Positions 4,607-7,895 of a DNA stretch of 7,895 bases are shown one piece after another. This stretch comes from Paracoccaceae bacterium (GTDB taxonomy: Bacteria; Pseudomonadota; Alphaproteobacteria; Rhodobacterales; Rhodobacteraceae), in contig JALSGY010000505.1 in NCBI GenBank assembly GCA_026982515.1, positions 1 to 7,895 on the forward strand, read 5' to 3'. Position 1 is the first letter of the stretch; each line of letters starts with the position of its first letter. Position numbers and translations under genes: made by a program. Under the pieces are notes generated by a model. It searched no databases. It was not told where the DNA came from and was given only the letters and a program-made list of their open reading frames with translations.

Positions 4607-6262
4607 TTACCGCACGAACTTCTTGTACTTGAGCCGCCTGGGTTCCACCGCGTCGGGGCCCAGCCTGCGTTTCTTGTCTTCCTCGTAATCGGCAAAGTTG
4701 CCTTCGAACCATTCCACATGGGCTTCGCCCTCGAAGGCCAGGATATGGGTGCAGATGCGATCGAGGAAGAAGCGGTCATGGCTGATCACCACCGCGCAGC
4801 CGGCGAAATCCACCAGCGCGTCTTCGAGCGCGCGCAGGGTTTCCACGTCAAGGTCGTTGGTCGGCTCGTCCAGCAGCAGCACGTTACCGCCCTCGCGCAG
4901 CAGCTTGGCCAGGTGCACGCGGTTGCGTTCGCCCCCCGAGAGCAGGCCCACCTTCTTCTGCTGGTCGCCCCCCTTGAAGTTGAAGGCCGAGCAGTAGGCG
5001 CGCGAGTTCATCTTCGCATCGCCCAGCTCCACCACCTCGCCGCCGCCGGAGATTTCCTCCCACACCGTCTTCTCCGGGTCGAGCGCATCGCGCGACTGGT
5101 CCACGTAGGCGAGCTTTACCGTGTCTCCGTATTCGATGGTGCCGGCATCGGGTGCCTCCTGCCCGGTGAGCATGCGAAACAGCGTCGTCTTGCCGGCGCC
5201 GTTGGGGCCGATCACGCCGACGATGCCGCCCGGCGGCAGAGAAAAGGAGAGATCCTCGATCAGGAGCTTGTCGCCCATGGCCTTCTTCAGCCCCGTGACC
5301 TCGATCACCTTGCTGCCCAGACGCGGACCGTTGGGGATGATGATCTGGGCACGGGAAAGCTTCTCCCGCTCGGACTGGTTGGCCAGTTCGTTGTAGCGGT
5401 CGATGCGGGCCTTCTGCTTGGACTGGCGCGCCTTTGCCCCCTGACGAATCCATTCCAGTTCGCGTTGCAGGGTCTTCTGACGCGCCTTGTCCTCGCGCGC
5501 TTCCTGCTCCAGCCGTTTGGCCTTCTGCTCCAGCCAGCTTGAATAATTGCCTTCGTAGGGGATGCCGCGGCCGCGGTCGAGCTCCAGGATCCACCCCGTG
5601 ATGTCATCCAGGAAGTAGCGATCGTGGGTGACGATCAGGATGGTGCCCTTGTAGGCGATCAGGTGCTGCTGCAGCCAGGCGATGGTTTCGGCGTCAAGGT
5701 GGTTGGTCGGTTCGTCGAGCAGCAGCATGTCCGGCTCTTCGAGCAGCAGCTTGCACAGCGCCACGCGGCGCTTTTCCCCGCCGGAAAGCGTATCGGGCAT
5801 GGCATCGTCGGGCGGGCAACGCAGGGCTTCCATGGCCACGTCGATCTGGGCATCCAGATCCCACAGGTTCTGGCTGTCGATCTGGTCCTGCAGGGCGGCC
5901 ATTTCCTCGGCGGTTTCTTCCGAGTAGTTCATGGCCAGCTCGTTGTAGCGATCGAGAATGTCCTTCTTGGCCTTTACCCCCTCCATCACGTTGCCGCGCA
6001 CGTCGAGTGCGGGGTCGAGCTCGGGCTCCTGCGGCAGGTAGCCCACGCGCACGCCCTCGGCCGCCCAGGCCTCGCCGGTGTAGTCGGTGTCGATCCCGGC
6101 CATGATGCGCAACAGCGTCGACTTGCCCGCACCGTTGACGCCGACGACCCCGATCTTGACCCCGGGCAGGAAGGAAAGGCGAATGTTCTCAAAGCACTTC
6201 TTGCCGCCGGGGTAGGTCTTGGAAAGACCGTCCATGTGGTAGACGTACTGATAGGATGCCAT
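4607..6262 (-). CDS. ettA: Energy-dependent translational throttle protein EttA (ABC-F ATPase)
   Basis: This 551-aa cytoplasmic ABC-F ATPase is about the length of E. coli EttA (555) and has no transmembrane part. EttA binds the ribosomal E site and gates entry into elongation according to the ATP/ADP state. The first ATPase domain has Walker A GVNGAGKS (41-48), an arm-like helical insert at about 90-140 (VKAKKDILDRYNELAMNYSEE), signature LSGGE (159-163), Walker B LLLDE (180-184) and switch H213. The linker helices (about 245-305) are rich in Lys, Arg, Glu and Gln, as in the P-site tRNA-interaction motif. The second domain has GPNGAGKT (352-359), LSGGE (441-445), LLLDE (462-466) and H495. The C-terminus RRLGPDAVEPRRLKYKKFVR is typical of EttA. 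The start follows agagggaa (complement of 6268-6275). Nothing looks broken. Long plus-strand frames opposite it are shadows. Confidence 0.97.
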   Translation of the reverse strand: MASYQYVYHMDGLSKTYPGGKKCFENIRLSFLPGVKIGVVGVNGAGKSTLLRIMAGIDTDYTGEAWAAEGVRVGYLPQEPELDPALDVRGNVMEGVKAKKDILDRYNELAMNYSEETAEEMAALQDQIDSQNLWDLDAQIDVAMEALRCPPDDAMPDTLSGGEKRRVALCKLLLEEPDMLLLDEPTNHLDAETIAWLQQHLIAYKGTILIVTHDRYFLDDITGWILELDRGRGIPYEGNYSSWLEQKAKRLEQEAREDKARQKTLQRELEWIRQGAKARQSKQKARIDRYNELANQSEREKLSRAQIIIPNGPRLGSKVIEVTGLKKAMGDKLLIEDLSFSLPPGGIVGVIGPNGAGKTTLFRMLTGQEAPDAGTIEYGDTVKLAYVDQSRDALDPEKTVWEEISGGGEVVELGDAKMNSRAYCSAFNFKGGDQQKKVGLLSGGERNRVHLAKLLREGGNVLLLDEPTNDLDVETLRALEDALVDFAGCAVVISHDRFFLDRICTHILAFEGEAHVEWFEGNFADYEEDKKRRLGPDAVEPRRLKYKKFVR

Positions 6263-6332
6263 GGGTATTCCCTCTCGCGCCGGATTCCGTCAGGGTCTAT
6301 CCAAGCCTGCGTCAAAGGGCAATAATCCATCT

Positions 6333-6358
6333 GCCGGCCGGCGCGAAGGCCGGCCGGC
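6333..6358. repeat. Perfect 10-bp GC hairpin between ettA and nadD
   Basis: GCCGGCCGGC occurs at 6333-6342 and again at 6349-6358 with a 6-nt spacer (gcgaag). Because the word is its own reverse complement, it is both a direct and an inverted repeat, and the stem is all G-C. It lies between two divergent genes, so it is not at a 3' end. Its likely role is as a leader structure of one of the two transcripts, or in DNA structure. Confidence 0.5.
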
Positions 6359-6415
6359 CGCGGGGTGGCAGGTTGCGCAACGACCGGCCCCGCCGCGCCA
6401 GCCCTCTTCTTCTGT

Positions 6416-6437
6416 CCGAAAATACTCCCGCCGGAGG
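6416..6437. repeat. Second copy of CCGAAAATACTCC-type intergenic repeat
   Basis: Positions 6416-6430 closely match 2678-2692, apart from one extra A in the A-run and the edge bases. Like the other copy, it runs into a ctcc...ggag hairpin, here arms 6425-6428 and 6433-6436 with loop cgcc. It lies between the divergent ettA and nadD starts, whereas the other copy lies between two minus-strand genes, so the element is not tied to one gene arrangement. Confidence 0.45.
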
Positions 6438-6500
6438 CCTCGGCGCCCCCCACGTGCCGAAGGGCTGGACAAGGACGCCCCGGCAGGCAAAACCTTGGCA

Positions 6501-7103
6501 ATGCTTTCTCTTTCCGAAAAGGCCGGCAGGGGTCAGGCGGTGGGTTTGCTGGGCGGGTCGTTCGATCCGGCCCACGAGGGCCATGTGCAGATCACCCGCG
6601 AGGCGCTCAGGCGTTTCGGGCTGGATCGGGTCTGGTGGCTGGTCAGCCCCGGCAACCCTCTCAAGCCCGAGGGCCCCGCGCCTGTGGAAAGGCGGATGGA
6701 GGTGGCGCGGCGGCTGATGGCACACCCCCGGGTCGAGATCAGCGATTTCGAGGCCCGTGCCGGCACCCGCTACACCGCCGAGACCCTCGCCGCCCTGATG
6801 CGCCGCCGCCCGGACCTGCGCTTCGTCTGGCTGATGGGGGCGGACAACCTGGCCAGCTTTCACCGCTGGCAGAACTGGCAATGGATCATGGAGAACGTGC
6901 CGATCGGGGTGATTGCCCGCCCCGAGGCGCGCATCCCGGCGCGCAACTCGGTGGCGGCGCGGCGCTACGGGCGTTTCAGGCTGCCGGGCCGCGCTTCGGT
7001 GGTGCTTCCCCGGATGGCCCCGCCTGCCTGGTGCTTCATCAACGTGCCGATGGTGGAACAGTCTTCCAGTGCCATCCGTCAGCGGGGTGAGTGGTCAAGA
7101 TAA
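6501..7103 (+). CDS. nadD: Nicotinate-nucleotide adenylyltransferase
   Basis: NadD joins nicotinate mononucleotide and ATP to give deamido-NAD and pyrophosphate, a late step of NAD synthesis, in the cytoplasm. This 200-aa protein has the nucleotidyltransferase core: GLLGGSFDPAHEGH (15-28), where the HxGH-type motif binds ATP, then DRVWWLVSPGNPLK, FVWLMGADNLASFHRW (active-site GADN and W) and the C-terminal SSSAIR, matching the family (S/T)xTxIR motif. Length is normal. The ATG at 6501 has no good ribosome site. A GTG at 6540 (residue 14) is preceded by agggg at 6528-6532 and would still give the whole fold, so the start is uncertain. I keep the ATG because related proteins usually have a short extension before the GG motif. 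Divergent from ettA and convergent with the TerB gene, it is probably transcribed alone. Confidence 0.94.
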   Translation: MLSLSEKAGRGQAVGLLGGSFDPAHEGHVQITREALRRFGLDRVWWLVSPGNPLKPEGPAPVERRMEVARRLMAHPRVEISDFEARAGTRYTAETLAALMRRRPDLRFVWLMGADNLASFHRWQNWQWIMENVPIGVIARPEARIPARNSVAARRYGRFRLPGRASVVLPRMAPPAWCFINVPMVEQSSSAIRQRGEWSR

Positions 7104-7160
7104 CCTTGCCGTGGGCCGGGCGAGGCGGTTTGCATGGGGCATGGGTGAGCCCCGTCCGGC

Positions 7161-7188
7161 CCGGTTCCCGAAAAGCGGGATCTGCCGG
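7161..7188 (+). terminator. Possible terminator hairpin after nadD
   Basis: Inner arms tcccg (7166-7170) and cggga (7176-7180) enclose aaaag. Outer arms ccgg (7161-7164) and ccgg (7185-7188) can also pair around a small asymmetric bulge. It lies 57 nt past the nadD stop. No T-run follows on the plus strand, so it is a weak call. Confidence 0.3.
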
Positions 7189-7193
7189 TCACG

Positions 7194-7216
7194 AAAAAAG
7201 GGATCTTCCCTGATCC
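7194..7216 (-). terminator. Intrinsic terminator of the TerB gene
   Basis: On the minus strand, 52 nt past the TerB stop, ggatc and gatcc arms (complement of 7212-7216 and 7201-7205) enclose a 6-nt loop. A competing smaller stem, aggga/tccct, overlaps them. One base later comes TTTTTT (complement of 7194-7199), the best T-run in the window. The stem is short but the layout is standard. Confidence 0.65.
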
Positions 7217-7268
7217 TGCCCATGCAGTCGGGGGGCGGGTCGCCCTGCGCCGGAAAGGGGACGGGCCG

Positions 7269-7691
7269 TCAGACCGTCATGTGCCTCGCCCGGGCGCCGC
7301 GCTCGATGGCGGCGGCATGGAGGCGATCGATGTTCAGCTCGTAGCGGATTTCCTCGAGCAGGCGCAGCTCTGCCTCCCCCAGCCGGCCGTCGGCGGCGGC
7401 CACGTCGCAGGCCAGCGCATAGGCGGTTTCAAAGAGCTTTTCGGGCAGGTTGTTGCGGATCAGGCCGAACAGGGCATCAAGCCCCTCTTCGACGCCGAAC
7501 AGATCGAAGACGGTCTGCGAGACGGTGCGCAGGCGGTCTGCATCGTAATTGGCGAATACCGGGAGGTGGTTGACGATCGCCTCGATGGTGACGAGTTCCG
7601 AGGTGCGGATGTTCTCGTCGGAGGCCGAGACGGCGATCATCACCGCGATCAGGCAGTCTTCCGGGGTCATCGGGTGGGGGATATCTGTCAC
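7269..7691 (-). CDS. TerB-family (tellurite-resistance-like) protein
   Basis: This 140-aa all-helical, acidic protein has a TerB-like domain across nearly its whole length. It starts with PEDCLIAVMIAVSASDENIRTSELVTIEAIV (10-40), where the D25/E26 cluster sits between two helices. A matching second half, FETAYALACDVAAADGRLGEAELRLLEEI (87-115), has D101, E106 and E108. This paired acidic arrangement is the hallmark of TerB, which can bind divalent metal. The GTG at 7691 is the start I chose, with gaggg upstream. An ATG eight codons later lacks a ribosome site. There is no signal peptide. No terZACDE gene is nearby, so despite its name a tellurite role is not supported. Similar short proteins occur as single genes in Rhodobacterales. 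It is divergent from lysS with 115 bp between starts. Confidence 0.88.
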   Translation of the reverse strand: MTDIPHPMTPEDCLIAVMIAVSASDENIRTSELVTIEAIVNHLPVFANYDADRLRTVSQTVFDLFGVEEGLDALFGLIRNNLPEKLFETAYALACDVAAADGRLGEAELRLLEEIRYELNIDRLHAAAIERGARARHMTV

Positions 7692-7729
7692 GGGCTCGCC
7701 CTCGGCTGTTGATGTTGCGGCGCAGAATA

Positions 7730-7758
7730 TTGACGCCCGCGGCCTCGGGCAATAGGAA
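7730..7758 (+). promoter_or_regulatory. Candidate sigma-70-type promoter of lysS
   Basis: TTGACG (7730-7735) matches the -35 consensus at five of six bases. With a 17-nt spacer, TAGGAA (7753-7758) is a weak -10. The start site would be near 7765, leaving a leader of about 42 nt. That leader contains the inverted pairs gcgggg (7759-7764)/ccccgc (7781-7786) and gggg (7771-7774)/cccc (7781-7784), which may be chance in GC-rich DNA. Confidence 0.35.
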
Positions 7759-7806
7759 GCGGGGCCTGCCGGGGAAGATACCCCGCCTTAGACGGGAAAG
7801 AAAGCG

Positions 7807-7895
7807 ATGTCCGATCTGCGCGAAGCCGCGATGCGTTCGAAAGCCTGGCCCTTCGTCGAGGCGCGCCGGCTTCTCAAACGCTACGAGAAGGCCCC
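7807..7895 (+). CDS. lysS: Lysyl-tRNA synthetase, class I (5' end only)
   Basis: Only the first 29 codons are present before the window ends. The start MSDLREAAMRSKAWPFVEARRLLKRYEKA closely matches the N-terminus of class I lysyl-tRNA synthetases in alphaproteobacteria, especially SKAWPF-EAR-LLKRYEK. The catalytic HIGH and KMSKS motifs lie beyond the edge. Class I LysRS is the archaeal-type enzyme used by alphaproteobacteria in place of the class II enzyme, and it charges tRNA-Lys in the cytoplasm. A purine-rich stretch (gggaaag, 7794-7800) precedes the ATG as a weak ribosome site. The call rests on recognising the N-terminus alone. Confidence 0.82.
   Translation, partial: MSDLREAAMRSKAWPFVEARRLLKRYEKA

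Noticed and set aside
4568..5542. 324-aa plus-strand open frame opposite ettA, and a second one at 5624-6325
   Set aside because: Both lie antisense to a fully motif-complete EttA and show only reverse-strand codon bias.
7269..7691. A tellurite-resistance operon
   Set aside because: Only a lone TerB-like protein is present. No other ter gene is visible, so the resistance label is a family name only.
1..7895. CRISPR array, tRNA/rRNA gene, insertion sequence or prophage
   Set aside because: I saw no regularly spaced repeats, no tRNA cloverleaf words, no transposase or integrase motifs and no long terminal inverted repeats.

Overview
The window looks like a chromosomal stretch from a GC-rich alphaproteobacterium, most likely of the Rhodobacterales (Rhodobacteraceae/Paracoccaceae). 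This rests on the kinds of protein present: a Hint_2-type protein, a compact TerB protein of the type seen in that order, a class I lysyl-tRNA synthetase, and a ~200-aa NadD. GC-rich intergenic hairpins fit as well. There are nine genes. Eight are complete and one runs off the right edge. I see no phage, transposon, plasmid, tRNA, rRNA or CRISPR signal.

Layout. 1-425 has no convincing gene. It carries a strong terminator-like hairpin (88-120) that probably ends a gene lying left of the window. 426-1436 (+) encodes a Hint (hedgehog/intein-type) protein. It converges with a minus-strand pair: a CDGSH/YjdI-like/CDGSH iron-sulfur protein (1453-2085) and, upstream of it, a DUF302 protein (2172-2558). 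A ~300-bp hairpin-rich gap separates these from a cold-shock protein (2866-3072, -). Next comes a DsrC/TusE-family protein (3303-3668, -). This is divergent from a membrane-anchored CcmG/DsbE-type thioredoxin (3947-4525, +). The translation factor EttA (4607-6262, -) converges with the thioredoxin and is divergent from nadD (6501-7103, +). nadD converges with a TerB-family protein (7269-7691, -), which is divergent from the start of lysS (7807 to the edge, +).

How the genes relate. nadD, ettA and lysS are housekeeping genes for NAD synthesis and translation. The more accessory-looking part is 1453-4525, which holds iron-sulfur, thiol and sulfur-carrier proteins. The 278-bp divergent region between the DsrC-like gene and the thioredoxin gene holds two FNR/FnrL-like boxes exactly 70 bp apart. 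One of them sits at class II activator spacing from a good -10 element reading toward the DsrC-like gene. This suggests oxygen-responsive control. The DsrC-like protein keeps the CysB position but has Trp where DsrC and TusE carry the penultimate CysA, so it is neither a standard DsrC nor a standard TusE.

Limits. No single locus here can be called a new system from sequence alone. The leads most worth following are the FNR-box architecture, the CysB-only DsrC-like protein, and a short repeat shared by two intergenic regions.
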